From Planctomycetota bacterium (GTDB taxonomy: Bacteria > Planctomycetota > OFTM77), in NCBI GenBank assembly GCA_029260795.1, contig JAJDCO010000087.1, positions 1 through 64,000 of the forward strand: a DNA stretch of 64,000 bases, written 5' to 3'. The notes under the pieces are model-generated. The model was given only the letters and a program-made list of their open reading frames with translations. It had not been told where the DNA came from and made no database searches. A program made the translations under genes and the position numbers. Below are positions 32,455 to 41,924 of the stretch, one piece after another. The first letter of the stretch is position 1, and each line of letters opens with the position of its first letter.

Positions 32455-33657
32455 GTGAGCAAGGACATCTTCATCCTGAGCGGGGCCCGCACGCCGATGG
32501 CGGAGTACGCGGGAACGCCCGGCTTCGGGAAGTTCAAGGATCTGAGTGCGATCGAGCTGGGCGCGCACGCCGCGCGCGCGGCTCTCGAGCGCAGCGGCGT
32601 CGCCGCCGAGCGCATCGATCACACCGTCATCGGCAACGCGTTGCAAACCAGCGCCGACGCCATCTACGGCGCTCGGCACGTGGCGCTCAAGGCCGGGGTA
32701 CCGCAAGAGAAGCCGGCGCTCACGGTCAATCGTCTCTGCGGCTCGGGCATCGAGTCCGTCATTCAGGCCGCCCACCTGCTTCAGCTCGACGAGGCGAAGA
32801 TCGTCCTCGCCGGCGGCATGGAGAACATGAGCCAAGCGCCGCACGTGGTGCGTGGCGGGCGCACGGGCTTTCGCTTCGGGTCACCCGTCGAGTTCGAGGA
32901 CCTGCTGTTCGAGTCCTTGAAGGATCCCTACTGCGGCTTCTTCATGGCTCAGACGGCCGAGAACCTCGCCAAGAAGTACGAGATCCCGCGCGAGGCCCAA
33001 GACGAGTTCGCCTACCGCAGCCATCGCCTCGGTACGGCGGCGGTGCAAGAGGGACGCTTCGCCGACGAGATCGCTCCGGTGACCGTCAAGCTCGGCCGCA
33101 AGGAGCTGGTCGTCGACACCGATGACCACATCAAACCGGACACCTCGCTGGAGGCGCTCGCCAGCCTTCGGGCCGCGTTCGGCAAGGATGGCACAGTCAC
33201 GGCCGGCAACGCGAGCGGTATCGTCGACGGGGCGGCCGCGTTGGTCATCACCACTCAGGAGCAGCTCGATCAGGACAAGAGCCTGAAGCCGAGCGCCCGC
33301 ATCGTCTCGTGGGCCACGACCGGGGTGCCGCCCGAGATCATGGGCATCGGTCCCGCACCGGCCATTCGCGCCGCCCTCCAGCGCGCGGGTCTCCGGCAAG
33401 ACGACATCGACTTCTTCGAGATCAACGAGGCCTTCAGCGCCCAGTACTTGGCCTGCGAGAAGGAGCTCGAGCTCGATCGCGACAAAGTCAACGTCAACGG
33501 CGGAGCGATCGGCATCGGGCACCCGTTGGGCGCGACCGGATCCCGCTTGCTGCTCACGCTCATGCTCCAGCTGCAACGATCCGGAAAGCGCTACGGCTGC
33601 GCGTCGGCCTGCATCGGCGGCGGCCAGGGCATCGCGATGATCCTCGAGCGCGTCTAG
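32455..33657 (+). CDS. Acetyl-CoA acetyltransferase (thiolase)
   Basis: 400-aa thiolase, second in the window. It starts at GTG32455 after GGAGGAG. Cys95 in VNRLCGSGIESV is acylated. NVNGGAIGIGHPLGATG and ACIGGGQGIAMI carry the other catalytic residues. It is more like the biosynthetic acetoacetyl-CoA type than the enzyme at 27.2 kb, judged by the N-terminus IFILSGARTPMAEYAG. It starts 36 bases after the hydratase. Confidence 0.94.
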   Translation: MSKDIFILSGARTPMAEYAGTPGFGKFKDLSAIELGAHAARAALERSGVAAERIDHTVIGNALQTSADAIYGARHVALKAGVPQEKPALTVNRLCGSGIESVIQAAHLLQLDEAKIVLAGGMENMSQAPHVVRGGRTGFRFGSPVEFEDLLFESLKDPYCGFFMAQTAENLAKKYEIPREAQDEFAYRSHRLGTAAVQEGRFADEIAPVTVKLGRKELVVDTDDHIKPDTSLEALASLRAAFGKDGTVTAGNASGIVDGAAALVITTQEQLDQDKSLKPSARIVSWATTGVPPEIMGIGPAPAIRAALQRAGLRQDDIDFFEINEAFSAQYLACEKELELDRDKVNVNGGAIGIGHPLGATGSRLLLTLMLQLQRSGKRYGCASACIGGGQGIAMILERV

Positions 33658-33727
33658 CTCATGACTGTCGAGCGTGCGGTCGATTTGGCCTCACGCTCGG
33701 CCAGGCCTCTTCCCATAGAGGCGGCAG

Positions 33728-34282
33728 ATGACTCGAGACGATGATTCCTTCCTGCGCACCGAGTGCCTCATTTTTCGGCGCTGGAAGACAGAGGATCTCG
33801 AGCTTGCGCAGGCTCTGTGGGGTGACCCTCGAGTGACTCGGTGGATCGAGGCGCGGCCCCGGCTGTCGGAGGACGACGTCCGGCAGCGACTGGCGGCCGA
33901 GGTCGAGAGTCACGAGCAACATGCCGTCCAGTATTGGCCGATCTTCGAGCGGAGCGGAGACCTGGTGGGCTGCTGTGGGCTACGGCTGCGCGAGCTCGGC
34001 GTCTACGAGATCGGCTTCCATATCTGCCCATCCTACTGGCGGAAGGGATTCGCCTCCGAGGCCGCGCGTGCAGTCATCGCCTACGCTTTCGACGCCCTGA
34101 AAGCCGATGCTCTCTTTGCAGGTCGTCACCCCGAGAACGAGGCCTCGCATCACCTGCTGGTGAAGCTCGATTTCCGTGCGAGCCACGTCGAGACGTATCC
34201 GCCGACGGGCCGCGATCACCCTTGCTACTCACTGACTTCTGGCGAGTGGCGCAACCTTGTCCAGGAAACCCGCCCCGGATGA
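33728..34282 (+). CDS. GNAT-family N-acetyltransferase (RimJ/RimL-like)
   Basis: 184 aa. The N-terminus LRTECLIFRRWKTEDLELAQ and the segment EIGFHICPSYWRKGFASEAARAV contain the acetyl-CoA binding loop. HPENEASHHLLVKLDF follows, as in RimJ/RimL-type acetyltransferases. Substrate unknown. It lies after the acyl-CoA genes in the same direction. Confidence 0.88.
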   Translation: MTRDDDSFLRTECLIFRRWKTEDLELAQALWGDPRVTRWIEARPRLSEDDVRQRLAAEVESHEQHAVQYWPIFERSGDLVGCCGLRLRELGVYEIGFHICPSYWRKGFASEAARAVIAYAFDALKADALFAGRHPENEASHHLLVKLDFRASHVETYPPTGRDHPCYSLTSGEWRNLVQETRPG

Positions 34283-34385
34283 CGATTTCTGGACAGAACC
34301 GAGCGTGGCTGCAGCGCAACAGTACATCTGAGGCGATCGCCAGGGACGCGGTCGGCTCGCGTCCTCGACCCAGGAAGGCGATTCG

Positions 34386-34856
34386 ATGAAGCAGCTCGAG
34401 ATGATTCCTCTGACCGGCCTGGGCCGTATCCGCTTCGGACAAACCCCAGCCGAGATTCGCAAAGAGATGAAGGCCGAGGCCGAGGTGTTCGAGGATTGGA
34501 TGGGAGACAACCTCAACTTCGCGCTGACCTACTCGGGCCTACTGTTCGGCTTCGACGAGTTCGGCCGCAAGGGACCCTCGAAGACCGCACGCCTGCAAGA
34601 GATCCATGCCTTCCACCGTCCCGGCATTCGCCTCTTCGAGAAGCCGCTCGAAAGCTGGACACGCGCCTCCCTGATCGACGAGCTCACGACTCAGCGCCTC
34701 GCCTGGAGCAGTCGGCCCCAGCTGGACGTGACGATCGAGTCGATCGGTGTCGAGGTCGGCTTCGAGGACGAGCTCGCCTGCTTTGTCGCCATCTGGGAAC
34801 CCTCGATGGTCGAGCAAGGGGTGGCGGTCTCACGGCCCTGGTGGCAGGTCTGGTAG
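34386..34856 (+). CDS. Hypothetical protein
   Basis: 156 aa, soluble and without a signal peptide. The opening LTGLGRIRFGQTPAEIRKEM has the pattern of small proteins with a GxGxIRFG repeat. No catalytic motif is seen. The start follows GACCCAGGAAGG at fair spacing. Not recognised. Confidence 0.6.
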   Translation: MKQLEMIPLTGLGRIRFGQTPAEIRKEMKAEAEVFEDWMGDNLNFALTYSGLLFGFDEFGRKGPSKTARLQEIHAFHRPGIRLFEKPLESWTRASLIDELTTQRLAWSSRPQLDVTIESIGVEVGFEDELACFVAIWEPSMVEQGVAVSRPWWQVW

Positions 34857-35144
34857 AGAGTGCCTCTCGAGGAAAGCGGGAGCGCGTCCGCAGCGCCGCC
34901 TCCCCCCTGGGACCGCGGGCGGCCCTTCAGGCCGAGCAACCGCGGTTCGATCCTCGTCGAAAGACCCGACGGCGGATCGGTCGGGGTCGTCCCCCCTGGG
35001 ACGTCGGGAGCGTCTTCCCTGGGAACGCGGGCGGCCCGCCGGCTTTGGTCTCGGCGTCAGCTCCGCTTCGCAGCGACGACGAGCGCGAGCTCCGGCGCGC
35101 TCGCCTGCTTCGCTACGCGGACGCACTCCGTCTGCACCAGCCCT
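34857..35144. repeat. Repeat-rich intergenic region with two CTGGGANCGCGGGCGGCC copies
   Basis: CTGGGACCGCGGGCGGCC lies at 34907-34924 and CTGGGAACGCGGGCGGCC at 35019-35036, with a degenerate third copy near 34996. The 35010-35036 stretch matches 28622-28648 at 25 of 27 bases. No gene is supported here. Confidence 0.75.
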
Positions 35145-36353
35145 CTAGCCTTCGATGAGCTTCTTCAGGCGGGCGAGACCCTCTTGGATCTGCTCGCGGG
35201 AGTTGGCGTAGGAGAGGCGCACGCAGCGATCGTCGCCGAAGGCGATGCCGGCCACCAGCGCGACGTTGGCCGACTCGAGGCAGGCGGCGCTGAAGGTCAA
35301 AGAGTCCGTCACCGCGTGTCCGCCGAGCGTCTTGCCGTAGAGCTTGGAGACGTCCGGCAGCACGTAGAAGGCGCCTTGCGGCTCGGGGCAGGAGACGCCG
35401 GGTAGTGACCGGAGGCCGTCGACGATGATCTGTCGACGAGCATCGAACTCGGTGCGCATATCCTCGACCACGTCTTGCGATCCATTCAAGGCGGCCACGG
35501 CGGCTACCTGCGAAGGCGTGGCGGGATTGGAGGTCATCTGACCCTGGATCTTTGCCATGGCCTGGATGATAGGCTTCGGTCCCAGGGTCCACCCGATGCG
35601 CCATCCCGTCATCGAGTAGGCCTTCGAGACGCCTTCGAACAGCAGCGTGCGCTCCTGCATGCCCGGAAGCGTTGGGAAGCACGTGTGCTGAGCGTCCCCG
35701 TAGACCAGCTTGGCGTAGATCTCGTCGGAGAAGACGATCAGATCGTGTTGCTCGGCGAGTCGAGCGATGCCTTCGAGAGTCGTGCGATCGTACACGGCGC
35801 CGGTCGGGTTCCCCGGGCTGTTGAGGATGAGCACGCGCGTGCGCTCGGTAATGGCAGCCTCGAGGCGCTCGAGATCCGGACGAAAACCGTCGCTCGGGGA
35901 GGTCTCGACGATGACGGGCTTGGCGTCGGCGAGCTGGGCCATGTCGGGGTAGGAGACCCAGTAGGGCGCGAGGATCAACACCTCGTCGCCGGCTTCGCAC
36001 AGGGCTTGGAGCGCGAGATAGAGCGAATGCTTTCCGCCGCAGGAGACGAGCACGTTGCCGGGCTCGTACTGAGACAATCCGTCGTCGGTGGCCGCGCGTT
36101 GGAGGATCGCGTTCTTGAGCTCGGGCGTCCCGGAGGCGGCGGTGTACTTGACCTGCCCCTTGGCCAGGAAGGCGGTGACGGCTTCGATGACGTGGGGAGG
36201 CGTTGGAAAGTCGGGCTCGCCAGCGCCGAAGCTGATGACGTCGATGCCTTGGCGCTTGAGCTCGAGTGCGCGCGCGGTCACGGCCAGGGTCAAGGACTCG
36301 GCGACTCGCCGAGTGCGATCGGTCAAGCGTTGGGTCATCACGCGTCCGGTCAT
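35145..36353 (-). CDS. Class I/II PLP-dependent aminotransferase (aspartate type)
   Basis: 402 aa. The N-terminus LELKRQGIDVISFGAGEPDF is typical for aspartate/prephenate aminotransferases. LNSPGNPTGAVYD, VFSDEIYAKLVYGD and the PLP lysine in FEGVSKAYSMTGWRIGW are present. C-terminal CVRLSYANSREQIQEGLARL is also conserved. ATG36353 is chosen; a GTG five codons upstream and an ATG five codons downstream are alternatives. Makes aspartate, glutamate or arogenate-type products; exact substrate unclear. Confidence 0.93.
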   Translation of the reverse strand: MTGRVMTQRLTDRTRRVAESLTLAVTARALELKRQGIDVISFGAGEPDFPTPPHVIEAVTAFLAKGQVKYTAASGTPELKNAILQRAATDDGLSQYEPGNVLVSCGGKHSLYLALQALCEAGDEVLILAPYWVSYPDMAQLADAKPVIVETSPSDGFRPDLERLEAAITERTRVLILNSPGNPTGAVYDRTTLEGIARLAEQHDLIVFSDEIYAKLVYGDAQHTCFPTLPGMQERTLLFEGVSKAYSMTGWRIGWTLGPKPIIQAMAKIQGQMTSNPATPSQVAAVAALNGSQDVVEDMRTEFDARRQIIVDGLRSLPGVSCPEPQGAFYVLPDVSKLYGKTLGGHAVTDSLTFSAACLESANVALVAGIAFGDDRCVRLSYANSREQIQEGLARLKKLIEG

Positions 36354-36589
36354 CGTCCTGCTCTCCACGAAAACGAAAAGCGCAGCCGCTCTGCGCGGAC
36401 TCTACTCATGACATCGGCATCGGGGCATGTCGAGCCTTCGTGGTTTTTTGCTGCCGAGTAGGTTGCGGCGGTCTGGGGCGAGAAAGAGATCAACTCGACT
36501 GCGGTCGGATGCCGAAACCAATCGAGCGAGACCGCCGGTTCGCGAAAGTTCTGTCAAGTAGAGCCCAGACGAGTGAGGAGCGGATCCTG

Positions 36590-39271
36590 ATGAGGAGGCC
36601 GCGGAGAAGTTTGACCGTCAAAGCAGCAGCCTCCATGGTGACCGTGGTGGCGGCGGCCTTGGCGTTGCTGAGCTTTCTCTTCATCCATGCTCTCGGCCAA
36701 GGGCGCCAGCGCACGATGCCGGCCGAGGCGGGCGCGATGCTCGAGCAGCTGGTCCAGGACGGCGAGCGCTATCTCTCGCAAGGGGATCCGCACGGAGGCC
36801 GGGCGGCGGTTCAGAAGTTCATCCAGGCCGGCGCCCTGCGCGCCGACATCCTCGATGCCTCGGGTCGAGTCTTCGCCAGTCTCGCGCGAGCCGACACCGG
36901 TCGAAGCTCTGCCAAGAGCGATCCGCGACCGAGCCAGCAGTTCACGCGAGAGCTCCCCAAGAAGCTGGGCGAAGTGCGTCTCGTGCTGCAGATGCCGATC
37001 GCGGGCGACGAGATCGCGGTGCTCACGACTCAGGATCTGGAGCGGATTCGCTGGCGCGTGGCGACGGTCGCGATCGCAATCCTCCTGTTCTCTGCCTGTA
37101 CGGTCGTGCTGCTCATGCGGCGCTGGGTGCGTCCGTTGCGTGAGCTGGCGATGGAAGCGCGCGCGATCAAGCGCGGCAACTTCGATGTCTCGGTGCCGGT
37201 TCGTAGCTCGGACGAGTCGGGCGAGCTGGCGATGGCCTTCAACCAGATGGCGTGGGCCCTGCGCACGAATCAGCGCACGATCGAGGAGCAGCACAAGCGC
37301 CTCGAGGAGAAGGTGCGCGCGCGCACCTTCGAGCTGGCGGCGACCCGCAGCTACTTGGAAGACCTGATCGCGAACGCGGCCGACGGCATCGTAACGCTGA
37401 CGCCCGATGGCAACGTGAGGACGTGGAATCAGGGCGCCCAGGCAATCCTCGGCTACGAGGCCAGCGAGACGGAGGAGCAGCCCTTCGAGCGATACGCGAC
37501 ACCGGAGAATGGTAGGCAGAAGCTGCTGGCACTGGACGAGCACCATAAGGGAGTCGACCTGACGGGTCACCACCTCAAGGGCCACGCGATCAAGCTCGAG
37601 GCGAGCTTTACACCCGTGCTGCATGAGAGCGGTTCGTTGAACGGCTCGTTCGTGGTGTTTCGTGACGTGACCAGTCGTCGAAAAGCCGAGGATGCGCTGC
37701 GGGAGGCGTATGACCGGCTGCGTGAGGTCGACACGCTCAAGGACCAGTTCATCTCGAACGTCTCGCACGAGCTGCGAACGCCGCTGACCTCGATCCGCTC
37801 GTTCTCCGAGATCTTGCTCTCTTGCCCGCCTGATCAATGGAGCCAGGATCGCGAGACGACGCACGAGTTCCTCACGATCATCAACACCGAGAGCGAGCGT
37901 CTCACTCGCCTGATCAACGACGTGCTCGATCTGGCCAAGATCGAGTCCGGTAAGCTGGAGTGGCTCCTTTCCTCCGTGGATCTGATCGAGATCGCGCGCA
38001 TGTCGAGCCAACCGATGCGCCCGCTGTTCGAGTCTCGCCGGGTCGAGCTCGAGATCGATCTACCTGACCATGCACTGCTGGTGCGCGGAGACCGTGACAA
38101 GCTGCAGCAGGTCTTCGTCAACCTGTTGTCGAACGCCGTGAAGTTCTCTCCCGACGGGGGCGTCGTCACCTTGCGGGGTACCGTCACCGAGGCCGGCCAT
38201 CGCATCGAGGTGATCGATCAGGGACCGGGCATTCCCGAGGCGGAGCGCGAGAACATCTTCAAGCGCTTCAAGCAGATTGGCGACACGCTCCGTGACAAGC
38301 CGCAGGGGACGGGGCTGGGTCTTCCGATCTGTCGAGGCATCATCGAGTTCCTCGGGGGGCGAATCTGGGTGCAGGAGGCGGAAGGCGGCGGGAGCCACTT
38401 CGTGTTCATCTTACCTCCGTTCGAGGACGACGAGGGCGAGGGATCGGACGACGGGGCGGCCGAGGCCCGAGACTCGTCCGGCCGGCCGATCAAGCGACCG
38501 TCCAAGAAGAGCCAGCGCTCCCGCGGCACGGTGCTCGTCGTCGATGACGATGCGAACACCCGTCGTGCGCTCGGATTCACGCTCGGCTGTGAGGGCTACC
38601 ACGTCATCGAAGCCGGCGATGGACGAGAGGGACTCGAGCGGCTCGAAGAGGAGCTCCCCGATCTCATCTTGCTCGACGTGATGATGCCGAAGATGGGCGG
38701 GCTCGAGTTCCTGGCCGCCATGCAGCAGAGCCATGAGTATCGGCGCATTCCCGTCATCATCTTGTCAGCCTTCCCGTTCGTGGCCGAGGCCGGTCTGCGG
38801 CTGGGTGCGCGGGAGTTCGTGGCGAAGCCGACCCGATCGAGCGCGGTGTGTGAGGTCGTGAACCGCTACCTCGATGATCCGGACAAGTGCAGCCGACTGT
38901 TGCTCGTCCGCGGTGCCAACGCCGAAGGGGATCGACTGGTCGAGGAGTTTCGCGCGGAGGGCTATGAGGTCACGACCACGGCCATGGATACCGGTTATGT
39001 CGAAGCGCTCAAGCAGCAGCCCGACCTGGTCATCCTCGACGTGCTGTCCCCGGACCGGCGAGCCTTGGAGCTCGTCCGCGCGCTGAGCGCCAGCCCCGAG
39101 ACCGCGTCGACTCCCGTGCTGCTCTTCGCACGCGATCCGGGCGGAGGAGACCCCGCTGCGATCGCTGTGGGCGCCACGGACTACGTCGCCCACAGCGAAG
39201 GCTTCGAACGACTGCGCCACCTCGTCGGCTGCGTCCTGCAGAACGGCCTGTCCACGACGAGCGAGTCGTAG
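36590..39271 (+). CDS. Transmembrane hybrid histidine kinase (HAMP-PAS-HisKA-HATPase-REC-REC)
   Basis: 893 aa. ATG36590 follows GAGGAG by 9 bases. TM1 (about 10-36) and TM2 (about 155-178) flank a periplasmic sensor of about 120 residues. HAMP is about 180-235, PAS about 255-375. His393 lies in [14 protein letters not shown]. The ATPase domain has NLLSNAVKFS, DQGPGIP and GTGLGLP. Receiver 1 has VLVVDDDANTRRAL and Asp696. The second receiver-like domain has LLLVRGANAEGD, lacks the acidic pair, and keeps Asp817; it may be a pseudo-receiver. Stimulus unknown. Divergent from the aminotransferase. Confidence 0.9.
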   Translation: MRRPRRSLTVKAAASMVTVVAAALALLSFLFIHALGQGRQRTMPAEAGAMLEQLVQDGERYLSQGDPHGGRAAVQKFIQAGALRADILDASGRVFASLARADTGRSSAKSDPRPSQQFTRELPKKLGEVRLVLQMPIAGDEIAVLTTQDLERIRWRVATVAIAILLFSACTVVLLMRRWVRPLRELAMEARAIKRGNFDVSVPVRSSDESGELAMAFNQMAWALRTNQRTIEEQHKRLEEKVRARTFELAATRSYLEDLIANAADGIVTLTPDGNVRTWNQGAQAILGYEASETEEQPFERYATPENGRQKLLALDEHHKGVDLTGHHLKGHAIKLEASFTPVLHESGSLNGSFVVFRDVTSRRKAEDALREAYDRLREVDTLKDQFISNVSHELRTPLTSIRSFSEILLSCPPDQWSQDRETTHEFLTIINTESERLTRLINDVLDLAKIESGKLEWLLSSVDLIEIARMSSQPMRPLFESRRVELEIDLPDHALLVRGDRDKLQQVFVNLLSNAVKFSPDGGVVTLRGTVTEAGHRIEVIDQGPGIPEAERENIFKRFKQIGDTLRDKPQGTGLGLPICRGIIEFLGGRIWVQEAEGGGSHFVFILPPFEDDEGEGSDDGAAEARDSSGRPIKRPSKKSQRSRGTVLVVDDDANTRRALGFTLGCEGYHVIEAGDGREGLERLEEELPDLILLDVMMPKMGGLEFLAAMQQSHEYRRIPVIILSAFPFVAEAGLRLGAREFVAKPTRSSAVCEVVNRYLDDPDKCSRLLLVRGANAEGDRLVEEFRAEGYEVTTTAMDTGYVEALKQQPDLVILDVLSPDRRALELVRALSASPETASTPVLLFARDPGGGDPAAIAVGATDYVAHSEGFERLRHLVGCVLQNGLSTTSES

Positions 39272-39540
39272 GACTCCTCCAAAGAGAGAATCCGAGACGT
39301 GAACGGAGTCCGCCACGTGGGCAGTCGTCACTCGTCGTTTGTCGGCGGGCAGATTCGCCTTCGAATGACGTGGAGGAGAGAGCGGGTGCGCTGCTGCCGG
39401 ACTCGGCGTTTTGAGTGAGTGAAGACCTCTCTCTCACCTCGGTTCCTCGGTTGCGTCTCGGCCCGACCTTGTGAGACGCCAAAGCTGGACCCACGAGTCG
39501 AACTCCGTTCGCGTCTCTGATCCAGGCCGTCAACGGCCAC
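39272..39540. other. Intergenic region between convergent genes
   Basis: 269 bases with no gene. A small GGCCG-TCAA-CGGCC hairpin (39525-39538) lies just after the stop of the minus-strand gene and could help to terminate. Nothing else is recognised. Confidence 0.4.
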
Positions 39541-41529
39541 TCAGAACTTCAGATCGAGCGCGATCTGGAGGATCGTGTCGTTCTCGCTGACGCGAGCGGC
39601 GATCGTCGTGCCGCGCATCATGTCCCAGGGTGTCAGATTGGCCTGCTGGATTGCGTTGGCCTGACCGAAGCCCTCGCTCTTGGCCTTGTCCAGTCGCTCG
39701 GTCATGCGCGCCTCGATCTCGGCGTCGAACTGTGCCCTGAGATCGCGGGGAAGCTGGCGGTGCTGGTTGTAGGGAGCGATCTTTCGAAGCTTGCTCACCT
39801 CTTCAGCGCGCACGGCGACCTGGTCGTAGTTGGTCGCTTCGAGCCAGGCGAGGAAGCGCGCGTTCTGTCGCGCCAGCTTCATGAAAGGGCGGCCGTTCAT
39901 GAAGAGAAAGAAGTTCGCTTCACCCGAGATGCGGCCGATGCCCCGCTCGAAGGCGTCGGTGCGCGCCAGCGGAAGCTGCTTCTCGCCCTTGCGACTCAGC
40001 TTGATGCATTCGTCCATGACGGCGGGATGGGTCGAGAGCACGAACCGGTCGCCGATGGCGCCGTAGCAGACGAGCAAGCCTTCTTGAGCGCCGGAGAAGT
40101 TCACGCGGTAGTAGCGGACGCCCGCCAGCTCGTAAGGCGTCGGGCGGTCGTTCTCGAAGGCATCCTGATTCGCCGTCAGGAAGTCGTTGAGGATTTGCGT
40201 GGCCTGGTCGGCTTGTCCCGGCTTCGAGTCGATCACGGCCAGGAGGTGCGGCTGGGGCTCGGCGAAAGCGGGTAGCTCCTCTTCTTGGGGAAACAGCCCG
40301 AAGAAGATGTTGTCATCGAGGTGACGGGCGATCGCGCTGAAGAGGTCTTCCGGGCGCTGATACATCTTGGCGTCACGCGTGACGTCCCGAAGCAGCTTCT
40401 GGGTGTCGGGATGCATGTTGTTGAAGAGGAGCTGCAGGAAGTCGGATGGCGGGAAGCTGAGCGCCGAGAAGACAGCCGTCCGCTGTGGGAACCAGCTCGC
40501 CGCATCGAGGACGCCGCGGTCGACCTTGTCGAGCACCAGACGTTCGCCGCCGCCGAGCTGACGCTGCGCCGGAGTGATTCGCCGCTCGTCGATGCTGACC
40601 ACGCCTTGGAAGACGGCCGGATTGTCGAAGGCGATGAAGCCGCGCGCGTACTCGAAGCTCTCCGGGTTGAGCATCTTGAAGAAGAACTCGCGGATCGGAT
40701 GCAGCTCGCGCTCGCGCGGATCGCCGAGCAGCTCGAAAGTGTCGATCAAGTTGGGGGCGAGCGCGAAGAAGTCGGCGTAGTTGTCGGGCTTGCCACCGCG
40801 CACGGTGAATCGCTTGTTGTAGAGCACCGTCTCGGCCATCGACTCTTGAGGGCCCGCCGCTTTGATCTCGAGGCTGCGCTCCATCAGGCCGCGGTCGTTC
40901 GTCAGCAAGACCAGGTCTTGATCGCGGTGGAGGTAGTAGGGCGTCGGCGCCAGCGGAGGCTGGATCTCCATGAAGGCGCCGAGGTCTTGCGAGGGGAGCG
41001 AAAGCAGGCTTCGGATGGTGCCGTAGCCGAGCAGCTCGAACATGATCTTCATCGAGGCGGAGACGCGCGTCGCGATCAAGAACCGCGTCTGCTCGAGGTC
41101 CTTGCCGTGGAAGAATCCCGAGATGACCGCGTCTTGACCGAGCACGTCCCGGTCGAAAGAGACCAGCGGGATCGCATTGACCTGGGCCCGAATGTCGGCG
41201 ATCTGCTGCTCCGGCGTGTGGAGCCGTTCGAAGTTCGCCCACTCAGGAGATCGGAGGATCTCTTTCCAGGCGGCCGATTCTTTCCACCGCTCCCAGAACA
41301 TCGGTTCCGGGAAGTCCTCGAAGTCGTTTCGGATGTTCGTCTTTCGAATGAGGAACTGGATGTCCGGCGGGATCAGCGCGACCAGGTCGCCCTCGTACTC
41401 CCCTTCGAACGGCGAGTACAGGAACACCCAGAAGAGGATGAAGAAGAGGGCGAACAGAACGCCTCCGACGATCGTCAGCTTCATCCAGAGCGGGCGCTTC
41501 GCCTTGCCCGGCCGCGTTTTCTTGTTCAT
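39541..41529 (-). CDS. DUF3352-like membrane-anchored protein
   Basis: 662 aa. ATG41529 after GAGGGGAC. A basic N-terminus (MNKKTRPGKAKRPLWMKL) precedes one membrane helix (TIVGGVLFALFFILFWVFL). The large extracytoplasmic part has VALIPPDIQFLIRKTN, SFDRDVLGQDAVISGFFHGK and FVLSTHPAVMDECIKLS, in the style of DUF3352 and similar planctomycete surface proteins. No catalytic motif. A related arrangement occurs at 49.5 kb. Function unknown. Confidence 0.6.
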   Translation of the reverse strand: MNKKTRPGKAKRPLWMKLTIVGGVLFALFFILFWVFLYSPFEGEYEGDLVALIPPDIQFLIRKTNIRNDFEDFPEPMFWERWKESAAWKEILRSPEWANFERLHTPEQQIADIRAQVNAIPLVSFDRDVLGQDAVISGFFHGKDLEQTRFLIATRVSASMKIMFELLGYGTIRSLLSLPSQDLGAFMEIQPPLAPTPYYLHRDQDLVLLTNDRGLMERSLEIKAAGPQESMAETVLYNKRFTVRGGKPDNYADFFALAPNLIDTFELLGDPRERELHPIREFFFKMLNPESFEYARGFIAFDNPAVFQGVVSIDERRITPAQRQLGGGERLVLDKVDRGVLDAASWFPQRTAVFSALSFPPSDFLQLLFNNMHPDTQKLLRDVTRDAKMYQRPEDLFSAIARHLDDNIFFGLFPQEEELPAFAEPQPHLLAVIDSKPGQADQATQILNDFLTANQDAFENDRPTPYELAGVRYYRVNFSGAQEGLLVCYGAIGDRFVLSTHPAVMDECIKLSRKGEKQLPLARTDAFERGIGRISGEANFFLFMNGRPFMKLARQNARFLAWLEATNYDQVAVRAEEVSKLRKIAPYNQHRQLPRDLRAQFDAEIEARMTERLDKAKSEGFGQANAIQQANLTPWDMMRGTTIAARVSENDTILQIALDLKF

Positions 41530-41682
41530 CGTCCCCTCGATCTCCCAATTCGACACAGGTCACGCAGGTCGCGCGCATGATAGCAGAGCCTCCCGCCACC
41601 TGCGCAACCCGCGCCGGCACAGAGCGGCCGAGCGGCTTCGACGCCGCCGGCGGACCGCGACTTCCAGCCGCGTCTCGCCGAA

Positions 41683-41715
41683 AGACCTCCCAGCGGACTG
41701 AAGTCCGCCCTCCGA
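41683..41715 (+). repeat. Palindromic repeat, stem type A, copy 2
   Basis: AGACCTCCCA, stem GCGGAC (41693-41698), loop TGAA, stem GTCCGC (41703-41708), then CCTCCGA. Identical in layout to the stem B copy at 28523-28555. Confidence 0.9.
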
Positions 41716-41742
41716 TTCGGGTCCACGGAGGCCCGGCGCCCG

Positions 41743-41773
41743 ACCTTCTGGCGGACTGAAGTCCGCCCTCCGG
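41743..41773 (+). repeat. Palindromic repeat, stem type A, copy 3
   Basis: Stem GCGGAC (41751-41756), loop TGAA, stem GTCCGC (41761-41766), then CCTCCGG. The 5' flank GACCTTCTG is slightly changed. Confidence 0.85.
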
Positions 41774-41924
41774 CTTGGGCCCTCCAGCCGAATGAGGTCG
41801 CGGATCCGTGCCCCTCGTTGACAGTCCGAGGCCCGGCGGCACAATGAACCCCTCGCGTGCGCCAGCACGCAGCCGCCCGAGGGCGGTCCTCCCACCGATT
41901 CCACGATCGAATCCGGGCCATTGA

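Larger units (their letters stand above)
41530..41924. other. Divergent intergenic region with repeats
   Basis: 395 bases between the DUF3352-like gene and the GH38-like gene. It contains two palindromic repeats and a decayed third near 41780 (CCTCCAGCCGAATGAG). No other signal is recognised. Confidence 0.65.
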
